In this document: in pieces, positions 36,438 through 45,028 of the stretch | Position numbering within the stretch: position 1 is the stretch's first letter | Layout: each line of letters opens with the position of its first letter | DNA from: Clostridium weizhouense | GTDB lineage: Bacteria > Bacillota > Clostridia > Clostridiales > Clostridiaceae | Direction of reading: 5' to 3' | Length of the DNA: 64,000 bases | Assembly: GCF_019431045.1 (NCBI RefSeq) | Contig: NZ_JAHXPT010000004.1 | Location: 248,001 to 312,000 of the forward strand | Position numbers and translations under genes: made by a program | Notes under the pieces: generated by a model | Databases searched by the model: none | Seen by the model: only the letters and a program-made list of their open reading frames with translations | What the model was told of the DNA's origin: nothing

Positions 36438-37394
36438 TTATCTATAATCTTCTAATTGATAATTATTATGTAGAAATTTAGCTAAATCCAAGCTTACTTT
36501 CTCTGCACCCCAAATATTAGTATGACCTACATTATTCATATCTTCTTTAAAATCAAATTTAATTTCTTTCATTTTTTCCTCTAAAGAATAATTAATAAAT
36601 GGAATATTATTTTCCTCTGCTATTTGGTTTACTCTATTATACATTGCTGCATCATCTATATACCAGTGTTCAAAATCATTACTAGAATAATCATAAGGAG
36701 CATTAACAAAGACCAATTTAAACCCTTTTTGTTTTGAAAGTTCTATAAATTTGTAAAGATACTCTTCTGATTTAGATGGTATCTCACCAATCTCTTCACT
36801 ATATTGTTCTCCCTTAATTTCTTCTCCATATTTTTGATCTCCAGCTTCAAATCCTGTTATTTTATAATTTACGGAATTATTTTTTGAGTTTTTCTTTAAA
36901 CTACTCCATCTATTATGATATTTTAATATTGGAAAAAGATAATATATAAATTCACTCTTTGGCGTACAATTCCTAATAGCTTGTAATTTATTATAAGATA
37001 ACTTCATATTATCTAAAACATTTCTAATATATCCTTCCTCACCATACTCATTTTTCAATCCTAGATAATATAAGTCTAAAACTACTATTTTAGTTTCTGG
37101 GTGTATTTTTAACGCTTCCTTTAGAAGATAGTATGTAACATCTATTGGTTGCCCTCCCGTTCCAAAATTAAAACTATTTATTCCATAGTTATCATATAAT
37201 ATTTCTGGATCTATTAAACCATTCATGTGACTTGAACCAAGTAGTAAAACTTCATATGAATTTTCCTTATTATACAATCCTTCTTTTAATTTAACAGCAT
37301 GACCTGGTATTACAAATATTGGTGATATTAATGCTAATATAATAACAACTATTATTGTTATATTTATTCCTTTTAACCAAAACTTTTTAACCAT
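36438..37394 (-). CDS. SGNH/GDSL-type O-acyltransferase partner (DltD/AlgX-like)
   Basis: Membrane-anchored protein with one N-terminal helix (about 10-31). VLLLGSSHMNGLIDPEIL holds the SGNH block I serine, FNFGTGGQPIDVTYYLL the next block (Gly and Gln), and NVGHTNIWGAEKVSLDLAKFL the catalytic His region near the end. The pattern matches DltD-like and alginate-acetylation SGNH proteins that pair with MBOAT transferases. It starts 9 bases after the MBOAT gene. It probably moves or attaches an acyl group on the outer face. Acceptor and donor are unknown. Confidence 0.8.
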   Translation of the reverse strand: MVKKFWLKGINITIIVVIILALISPIFVIPGHAVKLKEGLYNKENSYEVLLLGSSHMNGLIDPEILYDNYGINSFNFGTGGQPIDVTYYLLKEALKIHPETKIVVLDLYYLGLKNEYGEEGYIRNVLDNMKLSYNKLQAIRNCTPKSEFIYYLFPILKYHNRWSSLKKNSKNNSVNYKITGFEAGDQKYGEEIKGEQYSEEIGEIPSKSEEYLYKFIELSKQKGFKLVFVNAPYDYSSNDFEHWYIDDAAMYNRVNQIAEENNIPFINYSLEEKMKEIKFDFKEDMNNVGHTNIWGAEKVSLDLAKFLHNNYQLEDYR

Positions 37395-37403
37395 ATTACT
37401 CTC

Positions 37404-38891
37404 CTAAAATTGACAATATATAAATTGTTGTTCACTATATCCCGAACCATAAACACCCAATATAATAATTATTAAAATTATAGATATATAAATACCCCAT
37501 CTATATATTATTTTCTTGTGCGATAATACTTCTAAAAGATTTATTTTTTCTTTTAAAATATCAATAATTATTAGTATAACTATACCTATAACAGCTACTA
37601 TAAATTCATCACGTGATATAATTAAATTAAACAATGTACCATCTTGTAAAATACTTTCATTATGTAAAAACAAATTTCTAAATATTATTCTTATATCATT
37701 AAATGAATTTGCTCTAAAAAATATCCACGCAAAACTTACAAGGAAAAATGTAGTAAACACCTGAAGAATTTGATAACTAACAAAATCTTTTCTTATACCA
37801 TATTTTCTAATAATCTTATCTTTTATTCCTCTAGTTATTCCTCCTACAATTTCATAAATTCCGTGTAATACTCCCCATATTATAAAAGTTAATGATGCAC
37901 CATGCCATAATCCACTAAGTAAAAATACAATCATAATATTTAAATATTTTCTAAAAGATCCTTTTTTATTTCCACCTAAGGGTATATATACATAATCCTT
38001 AAACCAAGAACTTAATGTTATATGCCACCTTCTCCAAAAATCTTTTATAGATTTTGATAAATATGGTTGCCTAAAATTTTCAGGAAGAATAAATCCCATA
38101 ACTTTCGCAGCTCCTATTGCTATATCAGAGTAAGATGAAAAATCACAATATATTTGAAATGTAAAAAATATTGAAGCTATTATAATTTGACTTGCTCCAT
38201 ATTCAGAAGGTGAATCAAACACTGTATTAACTAATATAGCTAATCTATCAGCAATAAATATTTTTTTAAAATATCCCCACAACATTTGAACTAATGCATT
38301 TTTAACTCTTAAATATTCAAAATTATGTACTTCATTAAATTGATGTAATAAATCTTTAGATTTTACTATTGGTCCTGCAACTAATTGAGGAAAAAATGAA
38401 ACAAAAAGAGCATACTTACCTAAATTTTTTTCAGCTTTAATGTCTCCTCTATATACATCAATTGTATAACTTAAGGCTTGAAAAGTATAAAATGATATAC
38501 CTACTGGTAACATAAAATCGAAAGCAGGAAATTTAACTGTAATATCAAATATCGAAATCAAAACATTAATTCCTCTTGTAAAAAACTTATAATATTTAAA
38601 TAAAAATAATATTCCTAAGTTAGTAAGAAAACTCATTAATACCAAAAATCTTTTTAATAATTTTGATTTATTTTTTTCATTAATCAAACAACTTTTTTCA
38701 ATTAATAATCCAGTTAAATATGTACTTATTGTTGAAATAGCTATTAATATAGCATATTTAGGATTCCAACACATATAAAAATAATAACTAGATACTAATA
38801 ACCATATCCATTTTAATTTGGATGGTATGATAAAATAAATTATAGTTACTATTGGAAAAAAAATTAAAAAATCTATTGAATTAAAAGTCAT
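37404..38891 (-). CDS. MBOAT family O-acyltransferase (AlgI/DltB-like)
   Basis: Polytopic membrane enzyme of 495 residues. The AlgI-type signatures are FDFMLPVGISFYTFQALSYT, FFPQLVAGPIVKS, FWRRWHITLSSWFKDYVYIPLGG and FLLSGLWHGASLTFIIWG, the last holding the conserved His. About ten to twelve membrane helices. The open frame begins at 38906, but GGGAGG upstream points to the ATG at 38891, giving MTFNSIDFLIFFPIV. It lies in a two-gene unit with the SGNH gene and not in a visible polysaccharide cluster; no dlt genes are adjacent. Cell-wall polymer acylation is the likely job. Confidence 0.88.
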   Translation of the reverse strand: MTFNSIDFLIFFPIVTIIYFIIPSKLKWIWLLVSSYYFYMCWNPKYAILIAISTISTYLTGLLIEKSCLINEKNKSKLLKRFLVLMSFLTNLGILFLFKYYKFFTRGINVLISIFDITVKFPAFDFMLPVGISFYTFQALSYTIDVYRGDIKAEKNLGKYALFVSFFPQLVAGPIVKSKDLLHQFNEVHNFEYLRVKNALVQMLWGYFKKIFIADRLAILVNTVFDSPSEYGASQIIIASIFFTFQIYCDFSSYSDIAIGAAKVMGFILPENFRQPYLSKSIKDFWRRWHITLSSWFKDYVYIPLGGNKKGSFRKYLNIMIVFLLSGLWHGASLTFIIWGVLHGIYEIVGGITRGIKDKIIRKYGIRKDFVSYQILQVFTTFFLVSFAWIFFRANSFNDIRIIFRNLFLHNESILQDGTLFNLIISRDEFIVAVIGIVILIIIDILKEKINLLEVLSHKKIIYRWGIYISIILIIIILGVYGSGYSEQQFIYCQF

Positions 38892-39060
38892 ATGTTTTCC
38901 TCCCATTATTAATTTAAATATTAGTTTTAAAACTTAGGTTCAACTTTATATATTACTAATAAATCTAATATAAGTTAACATTGTATATTTTACCCATAAA
39001 AATAAAAATTATAATATTTTTATATATAAAGTTTATTTTTTCATATAAAATCCATATAAA

Positions 39061-39092
39061 AAAGGTAGAATCCATTTCTAGATCCTACCTTT
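39061..39092 (-). terminator. Terminator of aspS
   Basis: On the minus strand AAAGGTAGGATC pairs with GATTCTACCTTT (one G-U pair) with loop TAGAAATG, then TTTATATG. Confidence 0.75.
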
Positions 39093-39137
39093 TTATACTG
39101 ATATATATATTACAAATAAATTTTACTATATCTAATA

Positions 39138-40937
39138 TTATTCTTCTGATTTTTTATCTTCTTTAGGTAATACCGCTATTCCAAGTTCTAACAATTGCTT
39201 TTCATCAGCTATATTTGGTGCTTCACTTAAATAGCAATATGCATTTTGGTTTTTAGGGAATGCAATTACATCTTTTATGTTTTCTGTTCCTGCTAAGAAC
39301 ATTATCATTCTATCAAGACCAAATGCTAAGCCACCATGTGGTGGTGGTCCAAATTTAAATGCTTGTAATAAGTATCCAAATCTTTCATTAACTGTTTCAT
39401 TTGTAAGCCCAAGTGCCCTAAACATTCTTTCTTGAAGCGCTGTATCATGAATTCTTATAGAACCTCCACCTAGCTCTTCGCCATTTAATACTAAGTCATA
39501 AGCCTTAGAACGCACACTTCCTGGATCTGATTCAATAAAATCTAAGTCTTCATCCATTGGTGCAGTAAATGGATGGTGACAAGCTTTGTATCTTTCTTCT
39601 TCTTCACTATATTCAAATAATGGGAATTCAGTAATCCATGTGAAATTAATTTCATTCTTATCCTTAATTAAATCAAATTGCTTAGCTAATTCTAATCTTA
39701 ATGCTCCTAAACTTTGGAATACTACCGAATTTTTATCTGCCACTATTAAAATAGCATCTCCAGTTTCTGCATTCATAGTATTTACTATTGAATTTGTAAC
39801 ATCATCAGTTAAGAATTTAGCAATTGATGATTTAACACCTTCATCTTTAAGTTGAATCCAAGCTAATCCTTTTGCTTTATAAGTCTTAACAAATTCACCT
39901 AACTTATCAAGAGGCTTTCTTCCAAGTGATGCTCCACCTTTTAGGCACAATGCTCTAACAGATCCACCATTAGCTATAGCATCCTTAAATACTACAAAAT
40001 CTAAATCTTTAACATCTTCTGTTATATTAGTAATTTCCATTCCAAATCTTAGATCCGGCTTATCTGATCCGTATTTTTCCATTGCATCTTTAAACGTCAT
40101 TCTTTTAATTGGAAGAGAAACATCTACTCCAGCAACTTGCTTAAATACATGTGCTATTAATCCTTCGTTTAAAGCCATTATATCTTCTTGCTCAACAAAG
40201 CTCAATTCCATATCAACTTGAGTGAATTCCGGTTGTCTATTTGCTCTTAAATCTTCATCTCTGAAACATTTAGCTATTTGATAATATCTGTCAAATCCAG
40301 ATACCATTAATAATTGCTTGAATATTTGTGGTGATTGTGGAAGTGCATAAAACATTCCTGGATAATTTCTTGAAGGTACTAAATAATCCCTAGCTCCTTC
40401 TGGAGAACTCTTTGATAAAATTGGAGTTTCCACATCTAAAAAGTTATGTTCTTCTAAATAATCACGAATAGCTTTTGTTGTTTTACTTCTAATTGCAAAT
40501 ATCCTTTGCATATCTGGTCTTCTTAAATCCAAGTATCTATATTTTAATCTTATATTTTCTGCTGCGTCTAAATTTTCTTTTATATATATTGGTGGAGTTT
40601 CTGATTCTGAAAGAATCTTTATAGATTCACATTTTAATTCAACAAAACCAGTTGGCATGTTTTCATTAACACTTTCTCTTTTAACAACTTCCCCTGTAAC
40701 TGCTACACAATATTCAGGTCTTACTGATTTTGCTTTTTCAAAAGCTTCAGCATTGATTTCTTCTCCAAAAACAACTTGCATTATGCCTGTTTTATCTCTT
40801 AAATCGATAAATTCAAGTCCTCCAAGTTTTCTATTTCTTTGAACCCATCCCATTAAAGTAATCTTTTTACCTATATGATTTTCTCTAGGTTCTCCACACA
40901 TCATTGTACGTTTTAAACCACCTAAGGCTTCACCCAT
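39138..40937 (-). CDS. aspS: Aspartyl-tRNA synthetase
   Basis: Class II synthetase of 599 residues. An OB-fold anticodon-binding domain comes first (KITLMGWVQRNRKLGGLEFIDLRD). Motif 2, FRDEDLRANRQPEFTQVDME, and motif 3, GLAFGLDRMIMFLAG, hold the adenylate site, and the bacterial GAD insertion domain lies between about residues 290 and 420. It is most likely the bacterial-type enzyme. AGGAGGAAATGACAA precedes the ATG. hisS lies 162 bases upstream on the same strand, the usual Firmicute pair, though I see no T-box leader before either gene. Confidence 0.97.
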   Translation of the reverse strand: MGEALGGLKRTMMCGEPRENHIGKKITLMGWVQRNRKLGGLEFIDLRDKTGIMQVVFGEEINAEAFEKAKSVRPEYCVAVTGEVVKRESVNENMPTGFVELKCESIKILSESETPPIYIKENLDAAENIRLKYRYLDLRRPDMQRIFAIRSKTTKAIRDYLEEHNFLDVETPILSKSSPEGARDYLVPSRNYPGMFYALPQSPQIFKQLLMVSGFDRYYQIAKCFRDEDLRANRQPEFTQVDMELSFVEQEDIMALNEGLIAHVFKQVAGVDVSLPIKRMTFKDAMEKYGSDKPDLRFGMEITNITEDVKDLDFVVFKDAIANGGSVRALCLKGGASLGRKPLDKLGEFVKTYKAKGLAWIQLKDEGVKSSIAKFLTDDVTNSIVNTMNAETGDAILIVADKNSVVFQSLGALRLELAKQFDLIKDKNEINFTWITEFPLFEYSEEEERYKACHHPFTAPMDEDLDFIESDPGSVRSKAYDLVLNGEELGGGSIRIHDTALQERMFRALGLTNETVNERFGYLLQAFKFGPPPHGGLAFGLDRMIMFLAGTENIKDVIAFPKNQNAYCYLSEAPNIADEKQLLELGIAVLPKEDKKSEE

Positions 40938-41099
40938 TTGTCATTTCCTCCTAACACTTTTTCCAAATTCTAATTTACATTTAATGATATTTAATAACAT
41001 TAATTATATTCTGTTGAATACTTTTAATGGATTATTGGCTAACATTTAATATAAATTATCCAAGTATTATATAAATAAATATGTAAGAAAAACATATTT

Positions 41100-42353
41100 T
41101 TATTTAACTATTTTTTTAATTGCCTCTGTATCATTTAAAGAAACATCAAAAGTTTCCCCATCAGACATTCTCTTTAAAGTTATTTTTTCATTTTTTAGTT
41201 CATCTTCTCCTAAAATAGTAGTAAATAAGGCTCCTAATTTATTTGCAAATTTCATTTCTGCCTTTATACTTCTACCCATATGGTTAATTTCACAGTTTAC
41301 TCCTAATATTCTTAAATTGTGAGCTAATTTAAATGCATATTTTCTTTCTTCTTCTCCTCTAGCTCCAATATATAAATCAATTAAAGCCTCATTAGGTATT
41401 TCTATGCCTTCTTTTTCTAGCATCATTATCATTCTTTCAATACCAATACCAAAACCTACTGCTGGCATAGAAGGACCACCAAGTTCCTCTATAAGTTTAT
41501 CATATCTTCCGCCACCACATACTGTAAATTCAGAACTTAATATTTCAAAAATAGTCTTAGTATAATAATCTAACCCTCTAACTATTCCTGGATCTATTGT
41601 ATATGGAACTCCTAATATATCTAAATACTCTTTAACTTTAGTAAAATGAGTATCACATTCTTGACACATAAAATCTAAAATTATAGGTGCATTTTTTGTG
41701 ATTTCTTTACATTTTCTTTCTTTGCAATCTAAAATCCTCATCGGATTTTTTTCAAATCTGCTTTTACAAGTATCACAAAGTCCATCATAATTTTCTTCTA
41801 AAAACTTCTTTAATGCCTCATTATATTTAGGTCTACAATCAGGACATCCCAAATTATTTATATTTAAACTTAAATTCTTTAAACCTAATTCTTTTAAAGT
41901 ATCCATAGCTACACATATAACTTCTGCATCCATTGAAGGTTCCTTAGAACCAAAAACTTCTAATCCACATTGATGGAATTGTCTAAGTCTTCCTTTTTGA
42001 ACATTCTCATATCTAAATGCTGGAGTTATATAATATAACTTTGTAGGTTGTGCCTCATTAAATAATCTATTTTCTACAAAAGCTCTAACTGCTGATGCTG
42101 TTCCTTCTGGTTTTAATGTTATACTTCTATCACCTTTATCTTTAAAAGTATACATTTCCTTTTGAACTATATCTGTTGTATCACCAACACCTCTTAAAAA
42201 TAGTTCTGTATGTTCAAACATAGGAGTTCTAATTTCTCTAATTCCATAAGTTTTTGCAACATTTCTAAATGTATTTTCTACATAATGCCACTTATAAGCA
42301 TCCTGTGGTAACATATCCTTTGTACCCTTTGGTGCCTGCATTTCCATTGCCAT
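41100..42353 (-). CDS. hisS: Histidyl-tRNA synthetase
   Basis: Class II synthetase of 417 residues. [16 protein letters not shown] begins motif 1; motif 2 is [23 protein letters not shown]; the histidine motifs are [14 protein letters not shown] and GGGRYDKL. Motif 3, [14 protein letters not shown], and the C-terminal anticodon-binding domain ([18 protein letters not shown]) follow. The middle has four CxxC-type cysteines (CPDC, CDTC, CQEC), characteristic of many clostridial HisRS. AAGGAGGAATATAA precedes the ATG. It sits between hemZ and aspS. Confidence 0.97.
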   Translation of the reverse strand: MAMEMQAPKGTKDMLPQDAYKWHYVENTFRNVAKTYGIREIRTPMFEHTELFLRGVGDTTDIVQKEMYTFKDKGDRSITLKPEGTASAVRAFVENRLFNEAQPTKLYYITPAFRYENVQKGRLRQFHQCGLEVFGSKEPSMDAEVICVAMDTLKELGLKNLSLNINNLGCPDCRPKYNEALKKFLEENYDGLCDTCKSRFEKNPMRILDCKERKCKEITKNAPIILDFMCQECDTHFTKVKEYLDILGVPYTIDPGIVRGLDYYTKTIFEILSSEFTVCGGGRYDKLIEELGGPSMPAVGFGIGIERMIMMLEKEGIEIPNEALIDLYIGARGEEERKYAFKLAHNLRILGVNCEINHMGRSIKAEMKFANKLGALFTTILGEDELKNEKITLKRMSDGETFDVSLNDTEAIKKIVK

Positions 42354-42450
42354 TTATATTCCTCCTTAAATAAGAAAATAAAACTTATTTAAGCTTTTTA
42401 TAATATAATTTATAAAAACTTAAATTAATTTATTTCCACAATAATATATT

Positions 42451-43875
42451 TTAATACAAAGTATTAAGTAATTCTATTTTCCTCTCAATCATTTCATCTA
42501 CCCTTGAAACATACTCTTTAATATCCTTCAAGTTTGGAAATCTTTCAAGCCTATCTTCTTCTAAAAATATTACTTTGCTGACAGCAGCAGCTCCTAAGGC
42601 AATAATCGTTTGTTTTTCTTCAATCATTTCAATATTATAGATACATTCCTTACCCTTTTTAGCATATCCTAAATTCTCCATATTTCCAACCATATTTTTT
42701 TGTCTATACATATAATATGGATAAATATCCAAAGTTTTTGCTAAATTCCTGCTTTCTTCGTACATTTTCATTATTTCTTCTTGATTTGGAATATCAATTC
42801 CTTTTTTTAAAACAAAATTCTCATACATTCTTGATCCTCTTTTTAATGCAAGGCCATGAACTGTAATACTATCTGGTTTTAAAGCTATTAATTCATTTTT
42901 AGTTTTAATAACTTCATTATGACCTTCACCTGGTAATCCTATTATTATATCCATATTTATATCTTTGAAACCAAGGCTTCGTGCCATATCAAATTTTTCT
43001 TTAACATCTTCTACTGAATGACTTCTTCCTATTAATTTTAAGGTTTTATCATTCATCGTTTGAGGATTAATACTTATTCTACTAACATCATAATCTCTCA
43101 TAGTTTCCAACTTGTCTAAAGTTATAGTATCAGGTCTACCACATTCAACAGTAAATTCCTTTACATCTTTATCCTTAATAAAAGCACTATATATCTCTTT
43201 CATTATAAACTTAAATTCTTCATCATTAACAGCAGTTGGAGTTCCCCCTCCAAAATAAACAGTTTCTATATGAAGATTCTTTTCTTCAATATACTTGTTG
43301 ATACCTCTAATTTCTTTAGTTAATGCCTCTATATAGGGCATTACCATTTTTTTGTTTCCCTTTATAGGATTTGAGGTAAAAGAACAATATAAACATTTAG
43401 TTGGGCAGAAAGCCATTCCAATATAAATAGAAATTTTATTTTTATCCTTATTTACAAATCGTTCTTCAGTTTTTGCAACCTCTATGCAAATTTTTGCTTT
43501 ATCTTCATGAGCCAGATAATAATCTTTGAATATTTCTATAACTTCGTTTTCTGTCTTTCCTTCTTTTAACAATTTAAGTGCTATCTTTGATGGTCTAATT
43601 CCTATTAAAATTCCCCATGGATACATATCTCCAGTTAATTCTTTTAAACAGGAAAAAATGAATCTTCTAAGAGAATGTTTAATATTCTCTTCTAAAGATT
43701 CTTCTTTAACATATTCCTTATAAGAAAATTTCATAGTTTCATCACCAATATAAAAAATATATTCACTTTCTTCTTCACTTAAGAATTTAATCTCACTTAA
43801 AGGAAAATATATATTAAATAATTGATACACTTCATATCTGTACTTTAAATTATTTAAACTAATTTTAACTTCCAT
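42451..43875 (-). CDS. hemZ: Coproporphyrinogen III oxidase-like radical SAM protein HemZ
   Basis: Oxygen-independent coproporphyrinogen dehydrogenase-type radical SAM enzyme of 474 residues. The iron-sulfur/SAM motif is CPTKCLYC (CxxxCxxC) in MAFCPTKCLYCSFTSNP at about residue 155, followed by TVYFGGGTPTA, a Gly-rich SAM contact, and DINMDIIIGLPGEG. HemZ proteins have a longer N-terminal domain than HemN, as here (about 150 residues). It starts with AAAAAGGAGAAATT before the ATG. Some HemZ relatives are heme chaperones, so oxidase activity is not proven. A terminator separates it from the MBL gene. Confidence 0.9.
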   Translation of the reverse strand: MEVKISLNNLKYRYEVYQLFNIYFPLSEIKFLSEEESEYIFYIGDETMKFSYKEYVKEESLEENIKHSLRRFIFSCLKELTGDMYPWGILIGIRPSKIALKLLKEGKTENEVIEIFKDYYLAHEDKAKICIEVAKTEERFVNKDKNKISIYIGMAFCPTKCLYCSFTSNPIKGNKKMVMPYIEALTKEIRGINKYIEEKNLHIETVYFGGGTPTAVNDEEFKFIMKEIYSAFIKDKDVKEFTVECGRPDTITLDKLETMRDYDVSRISINPQTMNDKTLKLIGRSHSVEDVKEKFDMARSLGFKDINMDIIIGLPGEGHNEVIKTKNELIALKPDSITVHGLALKRGSRMYENFVLKKGIDIPNQEEIMKMYEESRNLAKTLDIYPYYMYRQKNMVGNMENLGYAKKGKECIYNIEMIEEKQTIIALGAAAVSKVIFLEEDRLERFPNLKDIKEYVSRVDEMIERKIELLNTLY

Positions 43876-43898
43876 AATTTCTCCTTTTTACACATAAA

Positions 43899-43917
43899 AA
43901 AGTGGCTACGCCACTTT
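43899..43917 (-). terminator. Terminator after the MBL-fold gene
   Basis: AAAGTGGC and GCCACTTT with a 3-base loop, then TTTTTTATG on the minus strand. Confidence 0.85.
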
Positions 43918-43939
43918 CAATGAAAGAATTGAATATGCC

Positions 43940-44539
43940 TTATAATAAGAATGTATTTCTTCTTTTTTCATATCCTATGGTAGACATTGGTCCATGCCCT
44001 GGATAAACTTCTATATCATCTCCAAGTATAATTAATTTTTCTTTTATACTCTTAATGATTTCTTTAAAATCTCCACCTGCAAAATCAGTTCTTCCAATCG
44101 AAGCTTGGAACAGTGTGTCTCCTGTAAATAATTTATCTTCAATTAAAAAGCAAAGCCCCCCCTTAGTATGACCCGGTGTTTCTATTACTTTAAATTCCTT
44201 ATTTCCTAAACTTAAAGTGTCTCCCTCTTTTAAATATCCTGATGCTTTAGGTAAACTTCCAAAAACATAATTGTCTTTTTCCATATATTCTTCATCAATT
44301 TTACTTATAAAAAATGGAATATTTAAGGATTTACTTAGTTCAACTACTCCACCCACATGATCTATATGCCCATGTGTTAAAATTATATATTTAACTTTAA
44401 CATTTAAAGATTTAATAATTGCTTGTAATCTTTGAGCGTCTCCACCTGGATCAATAATTCCACAATCTTTTGATTCTTCATCTATTACTAAATAACAATT
44501 TGCATCATATATACCCGCTGGAATTGTTTTTATAATCAT
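43940..44539 (-). CDS. MBL-fold metallo-hydrolase (glyoxalase II-like)
   Basis: 199-residue hydrolase. The metal-binding motif THGHIDHVGG, DTLFQASIGRTDFAGG, HTKGGLCFLIEDKLFTGD and YPGHGPMSTIGYEKR have the order of glyoxalase II-like proteins. A glutathione substrate is unlikely in a clostridium, so the natural substrate is uncertain; persulfide dioxygenase needs oxygen and is also unlikely. AGGAGGTACTGAAA precedes the ATG. It follows dtd after 25 bases in the relA-dtd-MBL order common in Firmicutes. Confidence 0.85.
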   Translation of the reverse strand: MIIKTIPAGIYDANCYLVIDEESKDCGIIDPGGDAQRLQAIIKSLNVKVKYIILTHGHIDHVGGVVELSKSLNIPFFISKIDEEYMEKDNYVFGSLPKASGYLKEGDTLSLGNKEFKVIETPGHTKGGLCFLIEDKLFTGDTLFQASIGRTDFAGGDFKEIIKSIKEKLIILGDDIEVYPGHGPMSTIGYEKRRNTFLL

Positions 44540-44564
44540 TTTCAGTACCTCCTAAATAAAAATT

Positions 44565-45014
44565 TTAAAAAATTTTTTCACTATCTAGTATTATTGTTAC
44601 TGGACCATCATTATTTATTTCAACTTTCATATCAGCTCCAAATTTTCCTGTACTAACAGACACATTTGCTTCTTTTAAAAGTTCTATAAAATCTTCATAA
44701 AGTTTTTCTGCCTCTTCTCCAGATTTCGCTTGCATAAAATTGGGCCTTCTACCTTTTCTACAATCACCATATAAAGTAAATTGTGATATAAGTAAAATTT
44801 CTCCTTTAATATCTAATAATGATAAATTCATTTTTTCATTTTCATCTTCAAATATTCTTAGATTTATAATTTTATCTTTTATATATTTTAAATCCTCAAT
44901 ATTATCATCTTTAGATATACCTATCAACACATTAAGACCTCTACCAATAGAGCCTATTATATCTCCATCTACTTTAACACTTGATGAAGTTACTCTTTGT
45001 ACTATTGCTCTCAT
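44565..45014 (-). CDS. dtd: D-aminoacyl-tRNA deacylase
   Basis: Removes D-amino acids wrongly attached to tRNA. MRAIVQRVTSSSVKVDGDIIG and ISQFTLYGDCRKGRRPNFMQA carry the family signatures (SQFTLYG and the GP cis-Pro region NNDGPVTIILDSE). 149 residues, standard. It is 14 bases after relA and co-transcribed with it. Confidence 0.95.
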   Translation of the reverse strand: MRAIVQRVTSSSVKVDGDIIGSIGRGLNVLIGISKDDNIEDLKYIKDKIINLRIFEDENEKMNLSLLDIKGEILLISQFTLYGDCRKGRRPNFMQAKSGEEAEKLYEDFIELLKEANVSVSTGKFGADMKVEINNDGPVTIILDSEKIF

Positions 45015-45028
45015 ATTTTTATCATCCC

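Noticed and set aside
40938..42450. T-box leaders before aspS or hisS
   Set aside because: The upstream gaps are short (162 and 97 bases) and I see no conserved T-box sequence or terminator/antiterminator pair.
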